DNA of 64,000 nt. Source: Pseudomonadota bacterium (GTDB lineage: Bacteria; Verrucomicrobiota; Verrucomicrobiia; Limisphaerales; SXTU01). This document shows, piece by piece, positions 7,578 through 16,974 of this stretch (its first letter is position 1; the number at the start of each line of letters is the position of its first letter). A model generated the notes under the pieces. The model saw only the letters and a list, made by a program, of their open reading frames with translations, did no database searches and had not been told where the DNA came from. Location of the stretch: the NCBI GenBank assembly GCA_009922615.1, contig RFVF01000002.1, forward strand, positions 1 through 64,000, read 5' to 3'. The position numbers and the translations under genes are program-made.

Positions 7578-10274
7578 GTGGCCACTGAATCGCCCAAGCT
7601 TTCGTTGGTCCAACGCCTCCTCACCCGGATGGCGGACGCGGTGTATTTGCATCCGCGCGCGTTCTTCTATCCGCAGATGGTGCTGTTCCTCGTGTGCCTC
7701 GTGTTCACGGTGCGGCACTTGGAGTTCAACACGAGCCGCAACGACTTGGTCGGCTCGGACAAGAAGTATCACCAGAATTTCCTCGCTCTGCTGAAGGAGT
7801 TCCCTGGACAAAGCGATCTGGTGGTCGTGGTCGAGAGCGACCGGATGGACAAGAACCGGCAGTTCGTCGAGCGGCTGGGCGCCAAGCTGGAGGCGGAAAC
7901 GAATCTGTTCACCGACGTGTTCTACAAGGGTGACCTGCGGCTGATGGGCCGCAAGGCGCTGCTGATGGCCAAGCCGGACGACTTGGTGGAGTTGCAGAAG
8001 AAGCTCAAGGATTACCAGCCGTTCATCAAAAACTTCGGGCAGGCGACGAACCTGGTTTCGCTGTTCTCCATTTTGAACCGGCAGTTCCGCACGGCCAAGC
8101 AGGAGGACAACGCGGAGAATGAATCCATGGTCGGGGCGTTGCCGGCGTTGGAGCGCATCATCACCGAGGCGCGGGAAAGTCTGGAGCGGCCCGGCAAGCC
8201 GCCATCGCCCGGCCTGAGCGCGCTGTTCGGCGACGGGCCGGAGGCGGAGCGCGAGATGTATGTGACCTTTGGCAACGGGCGGATTTACCTCGTGACGGCG
8301 CACGCCAAGCGGGAGGAATTGGAAGGCGAGGCGGTCGAGCGGATGCGGGTGCTGGTGGCCGAAACCAGGCGCGAAGTGCCGGGCGTGAGCGTGGGCCTCA
8401 CGGGCGAACCGGTGCTGGAGTTCGACGAGATGGCCCAGTCCCAAGCGGACTCCACGCTGGCGACGGTGGTGTCGCTCGTGTTGTCGGTGCTGATCTTCAT
8501 CTACGCCTACCATTCCGTCAGCCGGCCGGTGAAGGCGGCGGCGAGCTTGATCGTGGGTCTCACTTACACAATGGGCTACACGACGCTGGTAGTGGGGCAC
8601 CTGAACATTTTGACGATCACATTTGCGCCAATGCTGATCGGGCTGGCGATTGATTTTGGCGTGCATCTGGTGGCGCGTTTCGAGGAGGAATTGCGCCGGG
8701 GACGGACGGATCGCGAGGCCATCACGCTGGCGTTGGTGAACACAGGGCAAGGCGTCTTCACCGGCGCGGCGACGACGGCGGCGGCGTTCTTCGCGATGGG
8801 CATCACGAACTTCAAGGGCATCCAGGAAATGGGCATCATCGCGGGTGGCGGCCTGTTGATCTGTCTGGTGCCAATGATGACGTTGTTGCCGGTGTTGTTG
8901 CTGCGCGGCAAACCAATGGCGGCGAAGGTGACGACTTCGCAGACGAATTTCCGCGAGCAACTCGAACGGCTCTGGCTCAACCGGCCCGGCGCAGTGCTGG
9001 TGGCCACGGCGGCGTTATGCGCTCTGTGCGGTGCGCAATTTGGCAAGGTGCACTTCGATTACAACCTGCTGCACATGCAGTCGGCTGGCTTGCCGGCGGT
9101 GGTCTTCGAGCAGCGCCTGATCGAGTCCGGCTCGAACTCGATCCTGTCGGCCGCCGTCGTGGCGTCGAGTCTGGAGCAGGCGGTGTTGCTGGAGCAGCGG
9201 CTGACGAATCTCACGACCGTGGCGAAGGTCGAGTCCATGAGCCGTTTCCTCGCGGAGGATGCGACGCCCAAACTCCCGGTCATCCGCCAGATCAAGGAGG
9301 ATGCGGCGGCGGTGCGGTTCGCGCGGCTGGACACGCAGCCGGTGAACGTGCCGGAGTTGCTGCAGGTGCTCTACTCGTTTCAAGGCTTCGTCGGCATGGC
9401 GGAGGAGGTCACCAAAAAGGAGGGTGAAACGAAGCTGGTGCCGGTGTTTCGTTCATTGAAGGAGGCCACGCAGGCCTGGCGCAATGCGCTAGTGGCGGCA
9501 CCCGAGCACGCGGCGAGACAGATGGCGGATTATCAACAAGCTTTGCTGATGGACTTGCAGGACACGTTTGGCGCGCTGGCCGAGCAACAGGCGAGCCCGC
9601 TACGCAGGGAGGATTTGCCGGCGCCGTTGCGCAACCGGTTCATCGGCGTGTCGGGGAAATACCTGTTGATGGTTTTCCCCAAGGGCGACGTGTGGCAGCG
9701 CGAGACGCAGGAGGCGTTTGTGAAGGAGTTGCGCACGGTGGACCCGAACGTGACTGGCACACCGGTGCAACTGCTCGAATACACGACGCTGCTCAAGGAC
9801 AGCTACGTGGAGGCCGCGTGGTATGCGACGGCGGCCATCGCCCTGATGGTGCTGCTACATTTCCGATCGCTACTGTGCGTGTTGCTGGCGTTGCTGCCGG
9901 TGGTCATCGGGACGGTGTGGATGGTGGGACTCATGGGTTGGGCGGGCATTCCCTTCAACCCGGCGAACATCATGACGTTGCCGCTGGTGGTGGGCATTGG
10001 CGTGACGAATGGTATTCACATCCTCAACCGTTTTGCGGAGGAAAAAAATCCATCTATCCTCGGACGCAGCACCGGGCTGGCCGTGCTGGTCTCCGGGCTG
10101 AATACCATGGCTGGCTTCGGCAGCCTGATGCTGGGCAAACATCAAGGCATCCAGAGCCTGGGCTATGTCATGTCAGTGGGCACGGCGACTTGCATGATCG
10201 CCTCGCTGACGTTTCTTCCGGCCGTGCTGGCCCTACTCCTGAAACTGGGCTGGCGAAAAGAAAAGGCCCAGTGA
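7578..10274 (+). CDS. RND-superfamily MMPL-type exporter
   Basis: An 898-aa inner-membrane transporter with two-fold symmetry: one membrane helix, a large periplasmic domain, five helices (about residues 295-450), then the same pattern again (helix near 475, second periplasmic domain, five helices at about 745-890). Membrane segments such as FAPMLIGLAIDFGVHLVARF and TLPLVVGIGVTNGIHILNRF are typical of the MMPL/HpnN branch, which moves lipids or hopanoids using proton motive force. The start is GTG at 7578. No hopanoid genes are nearby, so the substrate is unknown. The last nine bases of the gene form one arm of a minus-strand terminator. Confidence 0.85.
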   Translation: MATESPKLSLVQRLLTRMADAVYLHPRAFFYPQMVLFLVCLVFTVRHLEFNTSRNDLVGSDKKYHQNFLALLKEFPGQSDLVVVVESDRMDKNRQFVERLGAKLEAETNLFTDVFYKGDLRLMGRKALLMAKPDDLVELQKKLKDYQPFIKNFGQATNLVSLFSILNRQFRTAKQEDNAENESMVGALPALERIITEARESLERPGKPPSPGLSALFGDGPEAEREMYVTFGNGRIYLVTAHAKREELEGEAVERMRVLVAETRREVPGVSVGLTGEPVLEFDEMAQSQADSTLATVVSLVLSVLIFIYAYHSVSRPVKAAASLIVGLTYTMGYTTLVVGHLNILTITFAPMLIGLAIDFGVHLVARFEEELRRGRTDREAITLALVNTGQGVFTGAATTAAAFFAMGITNFKGIQEMGIIAGGGLLICLVPMMTLLPVLLLRGKPMAAKVTTSQTNFREQLERLWLNRPGAVLVATAALCALCGAQFGKVHFDYNLLHMQSAGLPAVVFEQRLIESGSNSILSAAVVASSLEQAVLLEQRLTNLTTVAKVESMSRFLAEDATPKLPVIRQIKEDAAAVRFARLDTQPVNVPELLQVLYSFQGFVGMAEEVTKKEGETKLVPVFRSLKEATQAWRNALVAAPEHAARQMADYQQALLMDLQDTFGALAEQQASPLRREDLPAPLRNRFIGVSGKYLLMVFPKGDVWQRETQEAFVKELRTVDPNVTGTPVQLLEYTTLLKDSYVEAAWYATAAIALMVLLHFRSLLCVLLALLPVVIGTVWMVGLMGWAGIPFNPANIMTLPLVVGIGVTNGIHILNRFAEEKNPSILGRSTGLAVLVSGLNTMAGFGSLMLGKHQGIQSLGYVMSVGTATCMIASLTFLPAVLALLLKLGWRKEKAQ

Positions 10275-10300
10275 CGAAAATGCACCTTCGCCACTGGGCC
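10257..10300 (-). terminator. Intrinsic terminator on the minus strand
   Basis: On the minus strand a perfect 9-bp stem, GGCCCAGTG / CACTGGGCC (plus-strand 10292-10300 and 10265-10273), with an 18-nt loop is followed immediately by TTTTCTTTT (10264 down to 10256). This is a textbook Rho-independent terminator for leftward transcription. In the plus direction there is no T-run. No minus-strand protein gene ends here, so it must end a non-coding transcript from the 10.3-10.5 kb gap, or the match is accidental. Confidence 0.6.
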
Positions 10301-10490
10301 GTGAGGAACCGAGTTCAAATCGAACCTCAATCAACTAACGCGACAGGGTAGCCATGTGCGATCCAAAGTCAAACCCACAGATTTCGCCGGAGTCTTTTTC
10401 TCCTGTAACGATATTGATGCCTTACCGAGGGTGCGAGTTTCACCTGCGTTCGGCAGGCATACTTGACCAAGCCCCCGGGGCTCTTACCAT
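10257..10490 (-). ncRNA. Putative minus-strand structured small RNA
   Basis: The 225-bp gap between the RND gene and the next gene lacks a coding signal but is rich in potential hairpins on the minus strand: CCTGC/GCAGG around a 5-nt loop (10443-10457), AGCCCC/GGGGCT (10470-10482), GGAG/CTCC around an A-rich loop (about 10394-10408), and a bulged GAGGTTC/GAACTC stem (about 10310-10328). The transcript would end at the intrinsic terminator at 10300-10257, giving an RNA of about 190-230 nt. The size suits 6S RNA or a trans-acting sRNA, but I could not match a family. The 5' end is a guess. Confidence 0.35.
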
Positions 10491-10499
10491 TCCGAGCGC

Positions 10500-11969
10500 G
10501 TGAATCATCGTGCCTTCAACTTTTTGAAATTCATCCCGCTGGGATTACTCGCTGGTCTGCTGGGCGCAGCCGCGAGTTCTGCCATCGCCGCCGGATGGAC
10601 CGCCGGCCCGTTGGCGCATGAGTTCTCCTTGACGCTGGAAGCTGGCACGCGCGAGGAATGGCTGGGACCGCTCTATTACCGCGAAGTCACCGGCGAAAAA
10701 ACCACTTGGGCAATCCCGCCGTTGTTTTCGCACTTGGTGAATCCCGGCGTCGAGGCCGAGGAATACGATTTTTTGTATCCGTTGCTGACCTTCGATCGCT
10801 ACGGCGCGGAATATCGATGGCAGCTTTTTCAGCTCTTGAGCTTCTCCGGCGGCCAGTCGCAGGAGGAGAAGCGGTCGGACAAGTTCAGCGTGTTTCCATT
10901 CTATTTCCAGCGCCGCAGCGCGGACCCCGCCCAGAACTACACCGCACTCCTGCCGTTCTGGGGCACAGTCAAGGGCCACCTGATGCGGGACGAAATCCAG
11001 GTCCGCCTGTTCCCGCTTTACTCCCGCACGGTGAAGAAGGACATCGTCACCCGGAACTACCTCGCACCCTTCTTCCACCTCCGCCAAGGCACGCAGCTCG
11101 CAGGCTGGCAGTTCTGGCCGCTCGTTGGGCACGAACACCGCACCGCGTTCACCAGCACGAACTACCTCGGGCTCGAAAAACTGACTCCGGGCCACGACAA
11201 GTGGTTTGCCGCATGGCCCTTTTTCTACAACGAACACACCGGCATCGGCACCACCAACGCCGTCCACGAACAGGCGTTTCTCCCGTTTTACAGCCGCTAC
11301 CGCTCCTCGCTCCGGGACTCGACCAGTTACCTCTGGCCCTTCTTCACCTCCACCGAGGATCGCGAGAAAAAATACCACGAGTGGGGCGCGCCGTGGCCCT
11401 TCATCGGGTTTGCGCGGGGCGATGGCAAACACATGAACCGCGTCTGGCCCTTCTACAGCCACGCCACCAACGCCACGCTCACGAGCGACTTCATCCTCTG
11501 GCCGCTCTACAAATACAACCACGCCAAAACCGCCGCCCTCGAACGCGAGCGCACGCGCTTCCTGCTCTTCCTCTACAGCGACCTGGTGGACAAAAACACG
11601 GTCACAGGCGAAACCATGACCCGCACCGATTGCTGGCCGCTCTTCACAGCCCGCAAGGAATTGGATGGCCGTGAGCGCTTCCAACTCCTCGCTCCCTTCG
11701 AGACCATCGTTCCGCGCAACAAATCGATCGAACGCAACTGGTCGCCGGTCTGGTCACTCTATCGCCACGAAAAAAATCCCCGCACCGGCGCGGAGAGCCA
11801 TTCGTTGCTCTGGAACCTTTTTCGCTTCGACGTCAGCCCCACTAACTCCCATGCCGCCTTCCTTTTCGGCGTGGCCAAGTGTGACAGCGATGCCGCCAGC
11901 ACGCAGTGGCGATGGTTCAACTGGTCGCCGCCAACCATTCCGCCGCCCGCTCCCGCCCCGGCCAAATGA
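10500..11969 (+). CDS. Exported protein with repeated W-P-F/L aromatic motifs, function unknown
   Basis: A 489-aa protein with an N-terminal signal peptide (hydrophobic core about 9-30, Ala-rich cleavage region). The body carries at least ten short repeats of the form hydrophobic-x-P-[FL]-[FYW], for example VFPFY, LFPLY, FWPLV, AWPFF, FLPFY, LWPFF, VWPFY, LWPLY and CWPLF, spaced roughly 20-45 residues apart. Such regular aromatic beta-strand motifs suggest an outer-membrane barrel or beta-propeller-like fold. It ends in a Pro-rich tail. The start is GTG at 10500. It is translationally coupled (ATGA) to a glycosyltransferase. I do not recognise a named family. Confidence 0.65.
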   Translation: MNHRAFNFLKFIPLGLLAGLLGAAASSAIAAGWTAGPLAHEFSLTLEAGTREEWLGPLYYREVTGEKTTWAIPPLFSHLVNPGVEAEEYDFLYPLLTFDRYGAEYRWQLFQLLSFSGGQSQEEKRSDKFSVFPFYFQRRSADPAQNYTALLPFWGTVKGHLMRDEIQVRLFPLYSRTVKKDIVTRNYLAPFFHLRQGTQLAGWQFWPLVGHEHRTAFTSTNYLGLEKLTPGHDKWFAAWPFFYNEHTGIGTTNAVHEQAFLPFYSRYRSSLRDSTSYLWPFFTSTEDREKKYHEWGAPWPFIGFARGDGKHMNRVWPFYSHATNATLTSDFILWPLYKYNHAKTAALERERTRFLLFLYSDLVDKNTVTGETMTRTDCWPLFTARKELDGRERFQLLAPFETIVPRNKSIERNWSPVWSLYRHEKNPRTGAESHSLLWNLFRFDVSPTNSHAAFLFGVAKCDSDAASTQWRWFNWSPPTIPPPAPAPAK

Positions 11970-13123
11970 AAGTCCTCTTCGTGTCGAATCTGTTTCCCGA
12001 CGCCAGTGCGCCGGGGCACGGACAGATCAACGCCACGGTGCTCCATCACCTCGCCCGGCACTGCGAAATCCGCGTCATCGCCCCCCGCCCGCAACTGCCC
12101 TTCAAAAGCTGGCGGCCACGCACGCCCCGCGCCGAGGATGCGCTCTTTCAACCACTCTACGTGCGCACCTTCTACGTGCCCAAGCTCGGCGGCCCGTGGA
12201 ACCACCGCCTCATGGCCCGCGCGCTGCACGAGCCCGTCCGCCGGGTCCGTGCCGAGTTCCAGTTCGATGTCGTCCTCGGTGCCTGGGTCTATCCGGACGC
12301 CTGTGCGTTGGACCTGTTGGATGCCGACCTGCAAGCGCCCGTCGTCGCCATCGCGCAGGGCACCGATGTCCACAGCTACCTGCACATGCCGTTGCGCCGG
12401 CACATCATCGTGCAAGCTCTCAGCCGGGCCGCCGCCACGATCACCCGCAGCCGGGACCTCGCCAACCGACTCCGCCAGGCCGGCGTGCCTTTCATGAAGT
12501 TGCGGCCCATCTACAACGGCGTGGACACCGCCACGTTCCGGCCCGGCGATGCCACCGCCTTGCGCCGGGAACTCGATTTGCCCGCCGACCGGCAGATCGT
12601 CCTCTATGTCGGCAACTTCCTGCCCGTGAAAAATCCACTCCTGCTCATCGGCGCCCACAGCCGACTTTGCCGGACCGCCGGGCAGCCGGTGGAACTGATC
12701 ATGATCGGCACCGGCCCGCTGGAGGCCAAGGCCCGCCGCCTCGCCAACTCCGGCGGCTTCGGTGCCAACGTGCGGCTCGTGGGCCGCAAGTCACCGGCGG
12801 AAGTCGCCCGCTACATGCAAGCCGCCGATGTTCTCTGCGTCCCCAGCAAACAGGAAGGTGTCCCCAACGTCATCCTCGAAGCCTTCGCGTGCGGCCTGCG
12901 CGTCGTCGCCACCCAGGTCGGCGGCATCCCCGAGGTGCTCGACAAGGATTTCCTTGGCCGCCTCGTCTCCAGTGCCGATGTGCATGCGCTCAGCCAGGCG
13001 CTAGACCAGACCCTTGCGACCGCTCCGGCCCACGACGCCATTTTGGGCCACGCCGCCAACTTCACCTGGGAACGCACCACCGAACGCTACCTCTCCGTAT
13101 TGGAAGAAGTGCGGTGGCGTTGA
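11966..13123 (+). CDS. Glycosyltransferase family 4 (GT-B fold)
   Basis: A 385-aa cytoplasmic or peripheral-membrane glycosyltransferase. The N-terminal donor/acceptor half begins [20 protein letters not shown]. The C-terminal nucleotide-sugar half has the strand [17 protein letters not shown] segment (residue about 212) and the EX7E-type motif around [19 protein letters not shown] (about 290-310), typical of GT4 retaining enzymes. The ATG at 11966 overlaps the upstream stop by four bases. The sugar and acceptor are unknown; surface glycan or glycolipid synthesis is the likely context. Confidence 0.85.
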   Translation: MKVLFVSNLFPDASAPGHGQINATVLHHLARHCEIRVIAPRPQLPFKSWRPRTPRAEDALFQPLYVRTFYVPKLGGPWNHRLMARALHEPVRRVRAEFQFDVVLGAWVYPDACALDLLDADLQAPVVAIAQGTDVHSYLHMPLRRHIIVQALSRAAATITRSRDLANRLRQAGVPFMKLRPIYNGVDTATFRPGDATALRRELDLPADRQIVLYVGNFLPVKNPLLLIGAHSRLCRTAGQPVELIMIGTGPLEAKARRLANSGGFGANVRLVGRKSPAEVARYMQAADVLCVPSKQEGVPNVILEAFACGLRVVATQVGGIPEVLDKDFLGRLVSSADVHALSQALDQTLATAPAHDAILGHAANFTWERTTERYLSVLEEVRWR

Positions 13124-13211
13124 CCTCCGCGTTGCATCTGCCGCCAATGGTGGAATCGCCCCTTTCCGCTTGAACAAGCTCGCCCGCGCTGCGAGAACCT
13201 CCTCGTCATCC

Positions 13212-14021
13212 ATGCGCACCCAGCCTTTTCCGCCCTGCCCGGAGACGTTGCCACACCACGACAATTCAGGACCGCACACGGGCTTCACCTTGATCGAACT
13301 CCTCGTCGTCATCGCGATCATCGCCATCCTGGCCGGGATGCTGTTGCCCGCGCTATCCAGCGCGAAGGAAAAAGCCAAGCGTGCATCCTGCAAAAACAAC
13401 ATCCGGCAGTTCGCCCTCACGGCACACCTCTACGCGGACGACCAGAACCAGAAACTGTTCGGTGGCCCGCGCCTCGGCGACAACGTCTCCCACACCATCT
13501 GGCTCTCCCAGCCCGCTGGACAGGTACTGCTCGATTACACCAAGTCCCACAAGTTCGCCGTGTGTCCGAATCTTCCCTACCCCTTCGGCAATGCCACCTT
13601 CGGCGCGACGCCCAATGCGCCCGGCGAACTGGCCTACAATGCCGGCCTCAAGTGCTATCTCGGCGGCTACGGCTATCTGGGCGGATTCGTCGTGCCGCCC
13701 TCCATTACCACCTGGGTTGCCCCCTATCGCACCAGTGACGACCCCACACTCGTGCTGATCTACGACTTGAACGACTGGACGCAGCCCTCGGCGAACAACT
13801 GGGCCGTGGTCCCCCACTCCCGCGCCGGCACCCGCGCCAATGCGGCGGGAGGCTGGATCATGCCCAACGGTGGCAAAGATTGCGGCCAGCTCGGGGCCAC
13901 CGGCGGCAACGTGGGCCTGCTCGACGGCTCGGTGAGCTGGAAGGACATCGGCTCCATGACCAGCCACAACAACGAATGGAATCCCGCCGGCGCCACCGCC
14001 GCCTACTTCGGCATGTGGTGA
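13212..14021 (+). CDS. Prepilin-type N-terminal cleavage/methylation domain protein (pseudopilin-like)
   Basis: A 269-aa protein with a leader ending at [17 protein letters not shown], the type IV prepilin peptidase site, followed by a hydrophobic helix and the segment [20 protein letters not shown]. The C-terminal region ends with a [17 protein letters not shown] stretch. This architecture is abundant in many copies in Verrucomicrobiota, Lentisphaerae and Planctomycetes, where such proteins are not always part of a type II secretion operon. No other secretion genes are adjacent. The ATG at 13212 leaves a short leader of about 24 residues; longer starts overlap the glycosyltransferase. Confidence 0.85.
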   Translation: MRTQPFPPCPETLPHHDNSGPHTGFTLIELLVVIAIIAILAGMLLPALSSAKEKAKRASCKNNIRQFALTAHLYADDQNQKLFGGPRLGDNVSHTIWLSQPAGQVLLDYTKSHKFAVCPNLPYPFGNATFGATPNAPGELAYNAGLKCYLGGYGYLGGFVVPPSITTWVAPYRTSDDPTLVLIYDLNDWTQPSANNWAVVPHSRAGTRANAAGGWIMPNGGKDCGQLGATGGNVGLLDGSVSWKDIGSMTSHNNEWNPAGATAAYFGMW

Positions 14022-14106
14022 GCGGCACATCGTTCAGCAAGCTTTTGAACCGTTGCTTTGCGGTTGGCGGTTTACCTCGAAACCAACGCATGGCATAACC
14101 ATCGCC

Positions 14107-16764
14107 ATGCTCTTGTCACCTCGTTTGCTGGCTGGCTTTTCCGGCTTGCTGCTCGCCCTGCCACTCGCTGCCGCCGATGCGCCCAACGCGAAGCCTCAAA
14201 CCCAAAACGCCAAACCCGGTTGGCCCGGCCGCCAAGCCGACGGTTCAGTGCTGTTGCCCAACATGTGGTCGCTCCACCCCGCCGGCACGCAGGTGGACCT
14301 CGCGGACTTCCCGGTCAACATCGCGGTGCATCCCGATGGCAAACTCGCCGTCGTCCTGCACGCGGGTTACAGCGCGCACGAGATCGCCGTGGTGGACATC
14401 GCGAAGGCGACGGTGCTGAACCGCACGAAGGTCGAGGAGACTTTCTACGGCATTGAGTTCGCGCGCGATGGCAAGCGCCTCTACGCCAGCGGCGCGGGCA
14501 GCGAGGTGGTGCGCTGCTTCGACTTCGACGCGAAGGCCGGCACGCTCGGCAAGGAGCAGGAGATTCGCCTGCGCAATGTCGCCGAGCGCGGCATCCCCGC
14601 CGGCCTCGCGCTCACGAGTGACGCGCAACACCTCTACGTCGCCAACGTCCTCGGCCAGCGCGTGGCGAAGGTGGACTTGAATGCGAAGTCCAACGTGCTC
14701 GACATCGTCGTCGGGCCACCGGAGTCCAAAGTCCAAAGTTCAAAGTCCAAAGTCCAAAGTTCAAAGTCCAAAGTCCAAGTTCCGGCCGTAGCCCAGACCG
14801 AGGACGAGGCCGCCATCACGAAACGCGCCGAGGCCGCGCTCGACCCCGCCGACCCGACCGCGCCGTATCCCTACGCGTGCCGGCTCGACGAGAAGAAGGG
14901 CCGGCTCTACGTCAGCCTTTGGGCCCAGGCGCAGGTGGCGGTGATCGACCTCAAGTCGAACCAAGTCATCGCGCGCTGGCCGACCGAGGAGCATCCGAAC
15001 GAAATGCTCCTCACCAAGAACGGGAAGCTGCTCTACGTCGCGAACGCCCATCGCAACACGGTCACAGTCATTGACACCGAGAGCGGCCAGACCACGGAGA
15101 CGATTTGGGCCGCGCTTTACCCGCAGTCGCCGCCCGGCGCGACGCCCAACAGCCTCGCGCTCACGCCCGACGAGAAGCTCCTCTTCATCGCCAACGCGAA
15201 CATCAACACGCTCGCCGTCGTAGACGTGGCCGTGCGCGGCAAGAGCCGTTCGCTCGGCTTCATCCCGACCGGCTGGTATCCGACTTCCGTGCGCGTCACA
15301 CCCGACGGCAAGAAGCTGCTCGTCGCGAACGGCAAGGGCATCATCTCGAAGGCGAATCCCGGCGGCCCGCAACCCGGCAAGAAAGCCGCGCACGGTAGCA
15401 CGGTGGAATACATCGGCGGCCTGTTCAAAGGCACGTTGAGCGTGATTGATCTGCCCAAGCGCGCGGACTTCGAGCAGCAGTTGGAGAAATACACGGCGAC
15501 CGCTTACCGCTGTTCGCCGCTCAAGCGCGACAACGCCATCGCCACCGCGCGTCCTGCGGACAGCCCGATTCCCGGCAAGCTCGGCGAGGCCAGCCCCATC
15601 AAGTATTGCCTCTACATCGTGAAGGAGAACCGGACTTACGACCAAGTCTTCGGCGACATGAAGGAAGGCCGCGGCGATGCGAAACTCTGCCTCTTCCCCG
15701 AGCGCGTGACGCCCAACCACCACAAGCTTGCGCGCGACTTCGTGCTGCTCGACAACTTCTACGTCGAGAGCGAAGTCAGCGCCGACGGCCACGAGTGGAG
15801 CATGGCCGCCTATGCGAGCGATTACGTGGAGAAGTTCTGGCCGTTGAGCTACGGCCACAACAAGACGAAGAAATACACCTACCCGGCGGAAGGCAACTTC
15901 CCCATCGCCACGCCCGCCGGCGGCTACCTCTGGGACGTGGCGGCCGAGGCGAAGGTGAGTTTCCGCAGCTACGGCGAGTTCGTGCAGAACGGCAAGAAGC
16001 TCGGCGACCCCGCGACCGCGCGGCTCAAATCGCTGCAAGGACGCTTCGACCCGCTGTATCGCGGCTTCGACATGGACTATCCCGACGTGAAGCGCGCCGA
16101 GCGGTTCATCAGCGAGCTAAAGCGCTTCGAGGGCGAAGGCGAGATGCCGCACCTGCAAGTCATTCGCCTGCCGCAGGACCACACGTCCGGCACCACCGCC
16201 GGCAAATGGACGCCCACCGCGTGTGTTGCCGAGAACGACCTCGCGCTGGGGATGCTCGTCGAGGCTGTGAGCAAGTCGAAGTTCTGGGCGCAGACCGCCA
16301 TCTTCGTCGTGGAGGACGACGCGCAGAACGGCCCCGACCACGTGGACGCGCACCGCACCGTCGCGCTCGTCATCAGCCCCTACACCAAGCGCGGCGCAGT
16401 GGACTCCACGATGTATTCCACCAGCTCGATGCTGCGCACGATGGAACTCATCCTCGGCATGCGGCCCATGTCGCAGTTCGATGCCGCCGCCACGCCGATG
16501 TTTAACTCCTTCCAGCCGCAAGCCGACCTGCGCCCCTACGCGCTCGCTCCCGCACAAGCGGACATCAACGAACGGAACGGAAAGCTCGCCTGGGGTGCGG
16601 AGAAATCGCGCAAGATGGACTTCACGAAGGAAGACGCCGCCGATGACCTGCTGCTCAACGAAATCATCTGGCGCAGCGTGCGCGGCCCCAACAGCAAGAT
16701 GCCCGCCCCAGTGCGTGCTGCGTTCGTCTTCGCTCACCCGGCGAAGGATGATGATGATGACTGA
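14107..16764 (+). CDS. Exported YncE-like beta-propeller fused to alkaline-phosphatase-superfamily phosphoesterase
   Basis: An 885-aa protein with a signal peptide (about 1-23). The first 480 residues form a seven-bladed-type propeller with recurrent VAVIDL / LYVANA / VTVIDT strands. The remainder resembles the phosphoesterase branch of the alkaline phosphatase superfamily: CLYIVKENRTYDQVFGDM, then DNFYVESEVSADGHEWSM, and FVVEDDAQNGPDHVDAHRT, which supply the metal-binding Asp/His set. It is expected in the periplasm and may act on phosphate esters or phospholipids. An in-frame low-complexity repeat adds about 20 Ser/Lys/Val/Gln residues (about 206-226) between propeller blades. The C-terminus is an Asp tract. 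Confidence 0.8.
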   Translation: MLLSPRLLAGFSGLLLALPLAAADAPNAKPQTQNAKPGWPGRQADGSVLLPNMWSLHPAGTQVDLADFPVNIAVHPDGKLAVVLHAGYSAHEIAVVDIAKATVLNRTKVEETFYGIEFARDGKRLYASGAGSEVVRCFDFDAKAGTLGKEQEIRLRNVAERGIPAGLALTSDAQHLYVANVLGQRVAKVDLNAKSNVLDIVVGPPESKVQSSKSKVQSSKSKVQVPAVAQTEDEAAITKRAEAALDPADPTAPYPYACRLDEKKGRLYVSLWAQAQVAVIDLKSNQVIARWPTEEHPNEMLLTKNGKLLYVANAHRNTVTVIDTESGQTTETIWAALYPQSPPGATPNSLALTPDEKLLFIANANINTLAVVDVAVRGKSRSLGFIPTGWYPTSVRVTPDGKKLLVANGKGIISKANPGGPQPGKKAAHGSTVEYIGGLFKGTLSVIDLPKRADFEQQLEKYTATAYRCSPLKRDNAIATARPADSPIPGKLGEASPIKYCLYIVKENRTYDQVFGDMKEGRGDAKLCLFPERVTPNHHKLARDFVLLDNFYVESEVSADGHEWSMAAYASDYVEKFWPLSYGHNKTKKYTYPAEGNFPIATPAGGYLWDVAAEAKVSFRSYGEFVQNGKKLGDPATARLKSLQGRFDPLYRGFDMDYPDVKRAERFISELKRFEGEGEMPHLQVIRLPQDHTSGTTAGKWTPTACVAENDLALGMLVEAVSKSKFWAQTAIFVVEDDAQNGPDHVDAHRTVALVISPYTKRGAVDSTMYSTSSMLRTMELILGMRPMSQFDAAATPMFNSFQPQADLRPYALAPAQADINERNGKLAWGAEKSRKMDFTKEDAADDLLLNEIIWRSVRGPNSKMPAPVRAAFVFAHPAKDDDDD
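14723..14783 (+). repeat. 21-bp tandem repeat inside a coding sequence
   Basis: The 21-bp unit AGTCCAAAGTCCAAAGTTCA-A occurs at 14723-14743, at 14744-14764, and partially from 14765 to about 14783. It is built from TCCAAAG/TTCAAAG heptamers. The length is a multiple of three, so the reading frame survives and encodes repeated SKVQSSK. The words match the degenerate TCCAA-type repeat in the 32.9 kb gap, so this looks like a dispersed genomic low-complexity element that has entered a gene. Confidence 0.8.
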
Positions 16765-16974
16765 ACTGATCGAGTAAGCTCGACCCGCCGGGATAACGCA
16801 TCGGGCACGAGGTTTCTGTTCCAATGGGCGGGTAAAACCCGGCTGTGAACTCCGCAGGGGCGACCGGCTGGCTGTCAGATGAAAAGGCCCCGGTCGTATG
16901 GCGCGGCCCCAAGTTCTAGGACAAGGCAAGTTGGAAGAGAGCGCGAACCAACTCTGCGCATTACTTGCCGAAGT
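16765..16974. other. Intergenic gap between convergent genes
   Basis: This 210-bp gap separates the rightward phosphoesterase gene from the leftward HExxH gene. It contains two short hairpins: CGAG/CTCG just after the phosphoesterase stop and AGTTGG/CCAACT near 16930-16955. Neither has a T-run. I see no coding sequence or recognised RNA in it. Confidence 0.4.

Noticed and set aside
7578..10274. Naming the RND exporter as the hopanoid transporter HpnN
   Set aside because: No hopanoid synthesis genes (shc, hpn) occur nearby and MMPL paralogues are common, so only the superfamily is supported.
10306..10330. T-loop-like sequence (GTTCAAAT) suggesting a tRNA
   Set aside because: The flanking bases do not pair as a T stem, and no acceptor, D or anticodon arm could be found around it.
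14723..14783. Short direct repeats considered as a CRISPR array
   Set aside because: The units are contiguous without spacers, in frame within a gene, and no cas genes are present.
14761..16038. Long minus-strand frame opposite the phosphoesterase gene
   Set aside because: No recognisable motif and an Arg/Val/Ala bias typical of antisense GC-rich frames; the plus strand holds a well-defined enzyme.
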